From assembly GCA_964503665.1 (NCBI GenBank), contig CAZDAR010000023.1, positions 1-38,990 on the forward strand: DNA of 38,990 nucleotides, read 5' to 3'. The stretch comes from 40-80 sp964503665. Lineage in GTDB: Bacteria; Bacteroidota; Bacteroidia; Flavobacteriales_D; Crocinitomicaceae. This document shows, piece after piece, positions 25,962 through 33,607 of this stretch. Below the pieces are notes generated by a model, which saw only the letters and a list, made by a program, of their open reading frames with translations, searched no databases and was not told where the DNA came from. The first letter of the stretch is position 1. Each line of letters opens with the position of its first letter. Both the position numbers and the translations under genes were made by a program.

Positions 25962-26651
25962 ATGATTGATCCTCAGAAAATCATTGCTCATCGTGGGGCA
26001 TGGAAAGACTATCATCTTCCACAAAATTCGTTGACTGCCTTCATTAAAGCGCAAGAGTTAACGATTGCTGGAATTGAGATGGACATTCAGTTCACCAAAG
26101 ATGAAAAATGCATTGTTTTTCATGATAACGAAATCAATGGTACGTGCATCAATTCATTAAATTACGAAGAGTTAAACGATCTTTCTCTTTCAAATGGAGA
26201 GAAAATTCCACTTCTCAAGGATTTCATTCAAAATTGGGATAGAAAGCATCAACTTTGGATTGAACTGAAGGAAAATCAGCTTTCTGCTAATCAAAAACAA
26301 ACATTTGCTCAGGCAGTTGTTACGCAGTTAAAAGGAATTTCTACAAATATACATTTCATTAGTTTCGATTTTTCTATTCTTAAGTATCTTACTGGAATCA
26401 GTGATTTTCCGTGTTCTTATTTAAACGATGATTGTATGCCTAAAAAACTCTTCGACCAATCTATCTTTGGAATGGACGCATACTATGAACGATATTTTGA
26501 AGATACTTCTCTACTCTTTCAATTAAAACGGCTAAACATGACAGCCTCGGCATGGACAGTGAACGATTTAGAGGTTGCGCAACAATTGAATGATTTAAAC
26601 ATTGATTTTATTACAACTGACGAATTAAACGCTGTTTTATCCTCCATCTAA
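25962..26651 (+). CDS. glycerophosphodiester phosphodiesterase family protein
   Basis: This 229-residue protein has the GDPD barrel motifs: AHRGAWKDYHLPQNSLTAF near the N-terminus (His-Arg-Gly with the downstream Asn-Ser), GIEMDIQFTKD with the metal-binding Glu and Asp, and VFHDNEI with the second catalytic His. The C-terminal ASAWTVNDLEVAQQL and the DFITTDEL ending are standard. The enzyme would release glycerol-3-phosphate from deacylated phospholipids. No signal peptide is seen, so it is probably cytosolic. It is slightly short for the family. It lies 23 bases after the previous gene and may be the end of that operon. Confidence 0.9.
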   Translation: MIDPQKIIAHRGAWKDYHLPQNSLTAFIKAQELTIAGIEMDIQFTKDEKCIVFHDNEINGTCINSLNYEELNDLSLSNGEKIPLLKDFIQNWDRKHQLWIELKENQLSANQKQTFAQAVVTQLKGISTNIHFISFDFSILKYLTGISDFPCSYLNDDCMPKKLFDQSIFGMDAYYERYFEDTSLLFQLKRLNMTASAWTVNDLEVAQQLNDLNIDFITTDELNAVLSSI

Positions 26652-26716
26652 AAGGGTATTTTAACGTTATTTAGAAGAATTCCAAATAATAATTATCAAA
26701 AATTCCAATACTTCAT

Positions 26717-26724
26717 TAAATTTG
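26717..26724 (+). promoter_or_regulatory. -7 box of the ferredoxin-NADP reductase gene
   Basis: TAAATTTG is an exact TAnnTTTG match, 30 bases before the ATG at 26755. The surrounding 26652-26754 gap is AT-rich with no other feature. Confidence 0.6.
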
Positions 26725-26754
26725 TAAAAAGAAATTGAAACATACTTTTCAAAC

Positions 26755-27765
26755 ATGATAGAAACAGATATTATCATCATAGGAGCTGGTCCTGTTGGAC
26801 TTTTCACCGTTTTTGAAGCAGGACTTTTAAAATTACATTGCCATCTAATTGACTCTTTACCACTACCCGGTGGGCAATGCACTGAAATTTATCCTAAAAA
26901 ACCGATATATGATATTCCAGGTTATCCTTCCGTTTTAGCGGGAGAATTAGTCGATAATTTAATGGAACAAGCCGCTCCATTTAAACCAGGTTTTACACTT
27001 GGGGAAGCAGCTGAGACCATTGATAAACAGGAAGACGGCAGTTTTATTGTTACAACGATAAAAGGTACCAAACATCACGCTCCAATTGTAATGATTGCAG
27101 GCGGTTTGGGCGTTTTCGAACCACGCAAACCGCCAATTAGTACGATTACAGATTTCGAAGAAATTGGTGTCGATTACATTATCAAAGACCCAGAGAAATA
27201 CAGAGGAAAACGTTGCGTTTTAGCTGGAGGTGGCGATTCAGCATTGGATTGGGCGATTTATTTAGCAGAAAAGAATATTGCATCAGAAGTCTCCTTAGTT
27301 CATCGAAGTGCTTCATTTAGAGGTCATTTGGATTCGGTTCAAAAAGTAATTGATTTGGCAGAAGCTGGAAAAATAAATTTAATTACCGAAGCTGAAGTTG
27401 TTGGTTTAGAAGGTAATGGAAAACTAGAAAATGTTGTTATCACGCATCAAAAAGATGGCGATTTTAAAAAGGAAACAGACTATTTCATTCCTCTTTTTGG
27501 TTTAAAACCAGCTTTAGGACCAATCGCAAATTGGGGCTTAGAGTTAGAGAAAGGTGCTATTAAAGTAGACACTCGTGACTACTCTACCAATATCAAAGGA
27601 ATTTTCGCTATTGGAGATATCAATACTTATCCAGGCAAATTAAAATTAATACTTTGTGGTTTCCACGAAGGAACAATTGCTGTACAAGAAGCGTTTGCTA
27701 TCATTCACCCCGATAAGAAAAACATCTTAAAATACACGACAGTAAATGGAGTGAATGGATTTTAA
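26755..27765 (+). CDS. thioredoxin-reductase-like ferredoxin/flavodoxin-NADP(+) reductase
   Basis: The 336-residue flavoprotein has an FAD-binding GAGPVG at 10-15, PLPGGQCTEIYP (36-47), and NADPH-binding AGGGDSALDW (157-166). A C-terminal AIGDINTYPGKLKLI closes the FAD site. The redox-active CxxC of thioredoxin reductase is absent from the NADPH domain, which points to the type 2 ferredoxin-NADP reductase group. It would pass electrons between NADPH and ferredoxin or flavodoxin, and could supply electrons to iron-sulfur enzymes such as radical SAM proteins; that link is inference. It is monocistronic, with its own promoter and a terminator. Confidence 0.93.
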   Translation: MIETDIIIIGAGPVGLFTVFEAGLLKLHCHLIDSLPLPGGQCTEIYPKKPIYDIPGYPSVLAGELVDNLMEQAAPFKPGFTLGEAAETIDKQEDGSFIVTTIKGTKHHAPIVMIAGGLGVFEPRKPPISTITDFEEIGVDYIIKDPEKYRGKRCVLAGGGDSALDWAIYLAEKNIASEVSLVHRSASFRGHLDSVQKVIDLAEAGKINLITEAEVVGLEGNGKLENVVITHQKDGDFKKETDYFIPLFGLKPALGPIANWGLELEKGAIKVDTRDYSTNIKGIFAIGDINTYPGKLKLILCGFHEGTIAVQEAFAIIHPDKKNILKYTTVNGVNGF

Positions 27766-27814
27766 TTCGATAGGAAGAAACAGAGCTAGAAATTAGAATG
27801 AAAGAAAGTTTTAG

Positions 27815-27847
27815 AAAAGGGTGGGAAATTTTTTCACCTTTTTTTTT
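27815..27847 (+). terminator. Rho-independent terminator of the ferredoxin-NADP reductase gene
   Basis: AAAAGGGTG pairs with CACCTTTTT (one G-U) around an 11-base loop. The 3' arm runs into a T-tract of nine bases. It lies 50 bases after the stop codon. Confidence 0.75.
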
Positions 27848-28090
27848 GTACTATCGTTTGGTTTTGAAAAGCCTCCTTCTTAATCCTTGCACTACCTTCC
27901 AAAGGTGGCACCTTATCCTTCATTGAGGAAAAAGCACTCGAAGTGAGTAGTGAATGTACATTAAAAATCCATTGCTTGATTGACGTAATACAATCGTTCT
28001 CAATCTGTTCTCTCCCCCTATTTTATTTTTATAACATCCAATTGTTATAAAAAACACTATTCATTTTATTTTATGAATGGAATAATAGAT
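27848..28090 (+). other. unexplained intergenic stretch upstream of the SDR/5-alpha-reductase unit
   Basis: About 240 bases after the terminator hold no ORF I can support. 27875-27920 is relatively C-rich and contains a small odd-centred palindrome (AAGGTG-G-CACCTT) around 27901-27913. 28026-28053 is a perfect AT-rich inverted repeat, listed separately. ATTCAT (28059-28064) and ATGAAT (28073-28078) form another short inverted pair. The C-rich part looks unlike its surroundings and may be a degenerate interspersed repeat. Confidence 0.35.
28026..28053. repeat. perfect 11-bp inverted repeat
   Basis: TTTTTATAACA and TGTTATAAAAA flank a 6-base TCCAAT spacer. The arms are perfect. It lies about 38 bases upstream of the -7 box of the SDR gene, so it could be an operator for a dimeric regulator. 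A weak bidirectional terminator is the alternative. Confidence 0.55.
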
Positions 28091-28098
28091 TAGGTTTG
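28091..28098 (+). promoter_or_regulatory. -7 box of the SDR/5-alpha-reductase unit
   Basis: TAGGTTTG is an exact TAnnTTTG match ending four bases before the ATG at 28103. The transcript would start at or close to the start codon, so the mRNA would be essentially leaderless. Confidence 0.6.
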
Positions 28099-28102
28099 CA
28101 CC

Positions 28103-29080
28103 ATGAAAGTTGGAATAACAGGTGCTTCAGGTCATGTAGGCGCTACAATTTGCCGAACATTAATTGAAAAAGAATATGAAGTTGTAGCTTTCGTTCGTAA
28201 TGATATAGCTGCTCTAGAAGGGTTGCCAATTACAATAGTCAAAGGAGACGTATTGGATCGTGCTTCATTGAAAAAGTTCATGACGGAATGTGATACTGTT
28301 ATCCATGCAGCAAGTATGATTGAGTTGAGTTATAAGTTTGAACAGAAAACCTACGATGTCAACGTGGTAGGAACTCAGAACATTCTTGAAATTGCCAAAG
28401 AGGTGAAAACACTCAAATTAATTTACGTCAGTTCTATACATGTATTCCGTCAAAAGCCTTACGATAAACCCTTAGATGAAACCCGATCTTTTGTTTCAAA
28501 TAATTCTGTGTTTTACGACCAAACGAAACGTGATGCGCATTTACTAGCACAAGATGCGGCGAAAAATGGACAAGATGTAGTGATCATTTGCCCAACTTCA
28601 GTTGTTGGACCTTTTGACTATAAACCGTCGAAACTTGGTAAAGCTATCATTGATATGTATAAAGGAAAAATTCCTGCAGTCATAAAAGGAGGATTTGATT
28701 TCGTTGACGTGAGAGATATTGCAGAAGGTACAATTGCTGCTTTGGAAAATGGTCGTTCGGGTGAAACCTACATTTTAGGTGGGCGCTATCATACTATTAA
28801 AGAACTTTCAGATTACGTATTTAAAGTAAAAGACGTCAAAAAACGATTAGCTGTTTTTCCTTTGTCAGTCGCTTATGCAGGTTTGCCTTTTGTGAAAACA
28901 TTTTCTTACTTAACGAAAAAACCACCACTTTACGATAAATTATATATCGACATTTTAAAAGATGGGAATAAAAAGACGCTTTCTACAAAAGCACAGCAAG
29001 AATTAGGATACACTACTCGAACACTCGAAGAAACATTAAACGACACTATTAATTGGTTTAAAAAACAAAAAAAAATCTAA
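28103..29080 (+). CDS. extended SDR, 3-beta-hydroxysteroid dehydrogenase/dihydroflavonol reductase-like
   Basis: The 325-residue NAD(P)-dependent enzyme has a Rossmann motif GITGASGHVG (4-13), VIHAAS near 66-71, VSSIHVF with the catalytic serine region, and the catalytic pair Tyr138/Lys142 in YDQTK. FDFVDVRDIAEG matches the substrate-side motif of the 3-beta-HSD/DFR branch. Such enzymes reduce or oxidise a hydroxyl or keto group on a lipid, sterol or sugar. It is followed after two bases by a steroid 5-alpha-reductase homologue, which favours a steroid- or terpenoid-like substrate. There is no signal peptide; a short hydrophobic stretch near 253-265 is not a clear membrane anchor. Confidence 0.85.
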   Translation: MKVGITGASGHVGATICRTLIEKEYEVVAFVRNDIAALEGLPITIVKGDVLDRASLKKFMTECDTVIHAASMIELSYKFEQKTYDVNVVGTQNILEIAKEVKTLKLIYVSSIHVFRQKPYDKPLDETRSFVSNNSVFYDQTKRDAHLLAQDAAKNGQDVVIICPTSVVGPFDYKPSKLGKAIIDMYKGKIPAVIKGGFDFVDVRDIAEGTIAALENGRSGETYILGGRYHTIKELSDYVFKVKDVKKRLAVFPLSVAYAGLPFVKTFSYLTKKPPLYDKLYIDILKDGNKKTLSTKAQQELGYTTRTLEETLNDTINWFKKQKKI

Positions 29081-29082
29081 CT

Positions 29083-29838
29083 ATGACATTTGAAGAATAT
29101 ACCATTTTTACGTGGGTTTGGATCGCTATCGCAGCGGTTATTTTTATCTCTCTATTATTTATAACAGCTCCTTACGGTAGGCATACAACATCGACTTGGG
29201 GTCCTTTGATTGACAATAAAATAGGTTGGTTTCTCATGGAATTTTTCTTATTGGTTGTACTCTTTTATTTCATCTTAACTGGCGAAAACGAACAGTCTTT
29301 CGTTAATATGATTATCATTGGCATTATCAGTCTTCACTATATTAATAGAAGTGTGATTTTTCCTCTTAGAATCAAAACAAAAGGAAAAAAAATGCCATTG
29401 ACAATTGTTGTAATGGGACTTGGATTTAACCTAAGTAACGGCTTCCTATTTGGCTATTTCCTAGGAAATTTCAAAGTTTATTCAAATGACTGGTTGACTT
29501 CTCCTCAGTTTATTATTGGCGCAATGATCTTCATTGCTGGAGCAGCTATCAATAAATACGGTGATGCGGTACTTATCGGCTTGCGTAAACCTAACGAAAC
29601 GAGTTATAAAATTCCAAAAGGTGGTTTATTCAACTATATCAGCTGTCCCAACTTATTTGGAGAAGTCGTTGAATGGTTAGGATTTGCTATTTTAACATGG
29701 AGTTTACCAGGATTAGCATTCTTTGTTTGGACTTTTGCAAACCTAGTTCCTCGGGCGATTTCTCACCATAAATGGTATTTGAGCCATTTTGAAGATTATC
29801 CTAAAAAGAGAAAAGCAGTTATTCCATTTTTATGGTAA
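29083..29838 (+). CDS. steroid 5-alpha-reductase (SRD5A) family membrane enzyme
   Basis: The 251-residue protein has about seven hydrophobic helices. Hallmarks of the family run along the whole length: APYGRHTTSTWG (29-40), WFLMEF with Glu53, LHYINRSVIFPL with Tyr86, LRKPNETSYKIPKGGLF, FGEVVEWLGFAILTWSLP and FEDYPKKRKAVIPFLW. Glu53 and Tyr86 align with the catalytic Glu57 and Tyr91 known from human SRD5A2. The enzyme would reduce a delta-4 double bond with NADPH. Resemblance to animal enzymes is strong for a bacterial protein. It pairs with the 3-beta-HSD-like gene two bases upstream, suggesting a two-step reduction of a 3-oxo-4-ene ring. The natural substrate is unknown. Confidence 0.9.
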   Translation: MTFEEYTIFTWVWIAIAAVIFISLLFITAPYGRHTTSTWGPLIDNKIGWFLMEFFLLVVLFYFILTGENEQSFVNMIIIGIISLHYINRSVIFPLRIKTKGKKMPLTIVVMGLGFNLSNGFLFGYFLGNFKVYSNDWLTSPQFIIGAMIFIAGAAINKYGDAVLIGLRKPNETSYKIPKGGLFNYISCPNLFGEVVEWLGFAILTWSLPGLAFFVWTFANLVPRAISHHKWYLSHFEDYPKKRKAVIPFLW

Positions 29839-29898
29839 TTAACATGCTTGTTTTAAAGAGATCAAAAATTTAACGTTATTTTTAGTAAATCAATCATT

Positions 29899-30477
29899 TT
29901 GCAAATAACTCTTGATATCGTATTAGAATTTTTCGCCGTAATTACTGGATTACTCTACACATTTCTTGCGGGTCGAAATAAATTGATTTGCTGGACATTT
30001 GCAATTGTTAGTGCATTGATTTACGTGTACATCAATTTCAATGTCCAACTCTACTTTTTTGCATTGTTACAATTCCTGTATGTTCTTATGGCCATTTATG
30101 GATGGATGGAATGGAAAAAAGAAACACAATCGGTTCAATTTCATTTTATTGGTTGGAAGAACATTCCTATTATCATCATTGGCTTCACTTTAGCTTTTGG
30201 TTTGGCTTACTTAGCAAAAACTTATACAGGTCAGCGAATGCCTTACTTTGACGCTATTAACTTTGTATTTTGCTTAATTGCCTCGTATATGATTACTCAA
30301 AAAATGATGGAATCCTGGATTTATCTACTTATTGTTGATGCGATTTGTGTTTATATCTATTTTGAAGTAAAACTCTATCAGTCTGCTATTTTATATTTAC
30401 TTTTAACTATCTTGGCTGCTAACGCATTTCGAGATTGGATGAAGCAATACAAGTTAAACAATGCAAGTAAAATATGA
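29899..30477 (+). CDS. pnuC: nicotinamide mononucleotide/riboside transporter PnuC
   Basis: The 192-residue membrane protein has about seven helices. LEFFAVITGLLYTFLAGR and LQFLYVLMAIYGWMEWKK are characteristic of PnuC, which imports nicotinamide riboside by facilitated diffusion. The C-terminal DAICVYIYFEVKLYQSAILYLL region is also typical. The start is a TTG at 29899, since no ATG lies before the first helix; another alternative codon close by is possible. It overlaps the following ABC ATPase gene by four bases, so the two are coupled. No NAD-responsive riboswitch is evident in the 60-base leader. Confidence 0.9.
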   Translation: MQITLDIVLEFFAVITGLLYTFLAGRNKLICWTFAIVSALIYVYINFNVQLYFFALLQFLYVLMAIYGWMEWKKETQSVQFHFIGWKNIPIIIIGFTLAFGLAYLAKTYTGQRMPYFDAINFVFCLIASYMITQKMMESWIYLLIVDAICVYIYFEVKLYQSAILYLLLTILAANAFRDWMKQYKLNNASKI

Positions 30478-31385
30478 TTAAATTAGATGGTGTTTCTAAG
30501 TCTTTTAGACAAAAAATAGCGGTAGATGACGTAAGCTTTTCTTTGGAAAAAGGAAAAATTCTAGGCTTGCTTGGACCGAATGGTGCAGGAAAAACGACTA
30601 TCATCCGAATGATGAACCGTATTCTTTTTCCAGATAAAGGAGCCATTTTATTTGACGGTCAACTGCTGAATCAAAAACACTTACAACATATCGGCTATCT
30701 TCCTGAAGAACGTGGTTTATACAAATCAATGACCGTATGGGAGAACGTACAACTGATTGCACAACTTCGGGGAATGTCAAAAGCAGACATCACGTTTAAC
30801 TATAACTTTTGGGTGGAGAAATTTGGCATTGAAACATGGAAAAACAAACGTATTGAGGAACTTTCCAAAGGAATGGCGCAAAAAGTACAATTTATCTGTA
30901 CCGTTATTCATCAACCAGAATTATTGATATTAGATGAACCTTTCAGTGGATTTGATCCTGTAAATATTGAATTGATTCAAAACGAGATAAAAACCATGCG
31001 TGACAACGGAAAGACAATTCTAATTTCTAGTCACAATATGAAGAGTGTCGAGGAATTGTGTGATAATGTGGTTTTAATCAATCAATCACGAAAAGTTCTT
31101 GAGGGAAATATCAACGCTATTCGTACAGAACGGGGAGAAAATATCTATGCCGTTCGTTTTAAAGGAAGCATGATTGCTTTTGTGAATGCATTATGGATTG
31201 GTTTTGAACTCGTTGGAAAAGAAGAAGTAGCACCCGAAACATTTATTGCTTACGTTAAAATGCGAAACGAATCGACCTTTAAAGACTTACTAAAAACCGT
31301 CATCGATGAAGTGGAAATCGAAGCTGCATGGAAAGTATTAACGTCAATGCAAGAAATATTCATTCAAGAAGTAGCAGAGAAATGA
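30474..31385 (+). CDS. ABC exporter ATP-binding protein, NatA-like
   Basis: This 303-residue ATPase has Walker A GPNGAGKTT (34-42), signature LSKGM (130-134), Walker B LLILDEPFSGFDP (150-162) and a switch histidine in LISSHNM. The 60-residue C-terminal extension after the nucleotide-binding domain is usual for NatA-type proteins. It overlaps pnuC upstream and the permease downstream, each by four bases (ATGA). Together with the permease it should form an ABC-2 exporter. Na+ export (NatAB) is the best known function of this group, but the substrate here is not determinable. Confidence 0.9.
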   Translation: MIKLDGVSKSFRQKIAVDDVSFSLEKGKILGLLGPNGAGKTTIIRMMNRILFPDKGAILFDGQLLNQKHLQHIGYLPEERGLYKSMTVWENVQLIAQLRGMSKADITFNYNFWVEKFGIETWKNKRIEELSKGMAQKVQFICTVIHQPELLILDEPFSGFDPVNIELIQNEIKTMRDNGKTILISSHNMKSVEELCDNVVLINQSRKVLEGNINAIRTERGENIYAVRFKGSMIAFVNALWIGFELVGKEEVAPETFIAYVKMRNESTFKDLLKTVIDEVEIEAAWKVLTSMQEIFIQEVAEK

Positions 31386-32698
31386 GAAATACGTGGATCA
31401 TCATAAAACGCGAGATTAAAGAACGTTTGAGAACATCTTCCTTTTGGGGATTGGCCATTTTAGGACCCATTTTTTTAATGCTATTGATTTTCTTACTCTT
31501 CCATTTTGGGGAAAGTCAAAAAACCAAGTGGAAAATATTAGTTGCTGACCCGGCGATGGTTATGGAAAATCGCATTGTAATTTCTTCTTCTGACCAATTT
31601 GAATTTGATTTTTTAAATAACTATTTAGAAACCAATGATTTTGTTAAAGGTAAGCGTTACCAATCATACGATGGCTTTTTAGAAATAAACGAGAAAGTAT
31701 TATCCAACAAAACTGCTTTTTTCTTTTACAAGGAAAAACCTTCTTTGAAGATTCAAACAAAATTACACTATTTGGTTGAGAAGCGATTGGAAGAGGTTTA
31801 CGTAAATGAATTGACGGATATTTCCTTACAGAAATTTAGAGAAATAAAACAACCGATTAATCTAAGTTTTCGAAATGTTTTAGATCCTAAGAACCAAAAA
31901 TCAGACATCAATAGCTGGGTCGGTTGGGTTTTTGGAAGTATTATTCTATTCTTCATCTTTGTCTTCGGAATGACGATTTTACGTTCGATTACCGTTGAGA
32001 AATCAAATCGAATTGTTGAAGTTCTTCTGGGAGCAGTTCAACCTAAGCAATTGATGTTTGGTAAAATTGTAGGAATTGGTATAGCTGCTCTAATTCAACT
32101 GACGATTTGGATTACCTTAATTGGTGTCGGTATGTTTATTTTTAGAGAACAGTTTTTCCAAACGGTCAACGACCAGGCGCTATCTGGTAATTTAGGTACT
32201 AATTCAGGTATAAAAGATGTTTTTGGCTATACGAACCTATTGGAGTACAATCAATTTGTAGAACTCATCTTTCAGCGGATTAGTTTCTCGGTGATGTTAC
32301 CCTATTTCAGCTTGTTTTTAATCCTAGGATATTTGTTCTACGGAACTTTCTTCGCTGGCTTAGGCGCTATGATGGGTACAGAAAGCGACGGTCAACAATA
32401 TGTGATTCTTATTATTGCCATTTTATTTATTGCTTTTCTATCGGGTTATTTTACCGCTATCTCTCCTGATAGTTCGATTGTTCAATGGTTATCCTATATT
32501 CCATTCACAGCACCCGTTGTTTGTATGGTGAAAATTTCACAAGGTTATGCAAGCAATGAAATCTATCAATTATTTTTAAGTATTGGTATTCTTTTGCTTT
32601 CGATAATAATTGGCTTAAGTATAGCAGGAAACCTTTATAAACGTGGTATTTTACGTTTTGGTCATCGTTTACATTTGAAAGATTTTTTCAAGAAATAA
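31382..32698 (+). CDS. ABC-2 exporter permease, NatB-like
   Basis: The protein has 438 residues from the ATG at 31382. An upstream in-frame ATG at 31328 lies inside the ATPase gene and would add 18 residues of non-membrane sequence, so the overlapping ATGA start is preferred. One N-terminal helix (about 18-40) is followed by an extracytoplasmic domain of about 150 residues, then five to six helices beginning near WVGWVFGSIILFFIFVFGM. The ITVEKSNRIVEVLLGAVQPKQLMFGK segment, cited from its first and last residues, is the typical ABC-2 coupling loop. It is the partner of the preceding ATPase. Confidence 0.87.
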   Translation: MRNTWIIIKREIKERLRTSSFWGLAILGPIFLMLLIFLLFHFGESQKTKWKILVADPAMVMENRIVISSSDQFEFDFLNNYLETNDFVKGKRYQSYDGFLEINEKVLSNKTAFFFYKEKPSLKIQTKLHYLVEKRLEEVYVNELTDISLQKFREIKQPINLSFRNVLDPKNQKSDINSWVGWVFGSIILFFIFVFGMTILRSITVEKSNRIVEVLLGAVQPKQLMFGKIVGIGIAALIQLTIWITLIGVGMFIFREQFFQTVNDQALSGNLGTNSGIKDVFGYTNLLEYNQFVELIFQRISFSVMLPYFSLFLILGYLFYGTFFAGLGAMMGTESDGQQYVILIIAILFIAFLSGYFTAISPDSSIVQWLSYIPFTAPVVCMVKISQGYASNEIYQLFLSIGILLLSIIIGLSIAGNLYKRGILRFGHRLHLKDFFKK

Positions 32699-32710
32699 AC
32701 CCGATTCTCA

Positions 32711-33598
32711 ATGAGAAAAGCAGTAATAGACTTAGGTACGAATACATTCAACTTAATAATTGCTGATGTTTCAGAGCAGGACTTTGAAACACTTTACACT
32801 GATAAAGTGGCAGTTGCAATAGGTTTGGGTAGTATCAATAAAAATCAGTTGACGATTGAAGCACAAATGCGTGCCTTAAGTGCATTGAAAAAATTCAAAC
32901 AACAATGTGATCACTTTCATGTTGAATCGATTACGGCGTTAGGAACTTCTGCCATACGAGACGCTACAAATTCGGCTATTTTTCTTGAAAAAGTAAAACA
33001 AACCATCCATATTGATGTGTCGATTATTTCAGGTGATAAAGAAGCTGAATTAGTCTATTACGGCGTTTTGTGGACACACCAATTTCAACAACCTACGGTA
33101 ATCATGGATATTGGAGGTGGAAGCACCGAATTTATTCTTGTAGATTTACAAGGCGTACAAAATGAAATTAGCTTAAACATTGGAATATCAAGAGTTTATC
33201 AAGAAATAAAAACACAAGACCCATTGAGTCAAGAGGATATTCAAAATATCGAGCAGTGGTTGGAGAATATTGTTGGAAATAAACTTGATGCATTCAAAAC
33301 CAAAAATTTAATTGGCGCATCAGGCGTTTTTGAAACCTTTTATGAGATGATTCATTTGAAAGATTTTAATCATAAACGAGAGAGTTATTTGTTCGATATT
33401 CATGACCTTCATCAAGTGCTAGATTGGCTGATAGCTTCCACTGCTTGTCAACGAGACGAACATCCAAACATCATTCCCATTCGTAAATTAATGGGGCCAA
33501 TCACGGCCGTTAAGGTAAAATGGATTCTTCGAAAATTAGGTATTGAAAAAGTTTGGATTAGCCCTTACTCTATGAAAGAAGGTGGTTTAAGATTGTGA
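32711..33598 (+). CDS. Ppx/GppA-family phosphatase (exopolyphosphatase-like)
   Basis: The 295-residue protein has an ASKHA fold. The phosphate-1 motif IDLGTNTFNLII is at 6-17 and the phosphate-2 motif MDIGGGSTEFILVD near 131-144. SGDKEAELVYYGV between them is the Ppx/GppA signature. Only the core Ppx-GppA domain is present, with no C-terminal HD domain, as in short-form bacterial proteins. It would degrade polyphosphate or pppGpp; sequence alone does not decide. It follows the permease by 12 bases and is convergent with a glycosyltransferase gene (9-base gap). Confidence 0.9.
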   Translation: MRKAVIDLGTNTFNLIIADVSEQDFETLYTDKVAVAIGLGSINKNQLTIEAQMRALSALKKFKQQCDHFHVESITALGTSAIRDATNSAIFLEKVKQTIHIDVSIISGDKEAELVYYGVLWTHQFQQPTVIMDIGGGSTEFILVDLQGVQNEISLNIGISRVYQEIKTQDPLSQEDIQNIEQWLENIVGNKLDAFKTKNLIGASGVFETFYEMIHLKDFNHKRESYLFDIHDLHQVLDWLIASTACQRDEHPNIIPIRKLMGPITAVKVKWILRKLGIEKVWISPYSMKEGGLRL

Positions 33599-33607
33599 AT
33601 CTATATT

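Noticed and set aside
31328..31381. Upstream ATG for the ABC permease
   Set aside because: It lies inside the ATPase gene and adds 18 polar residues; the ATG at 31382 gives the usual ATGA overlap.
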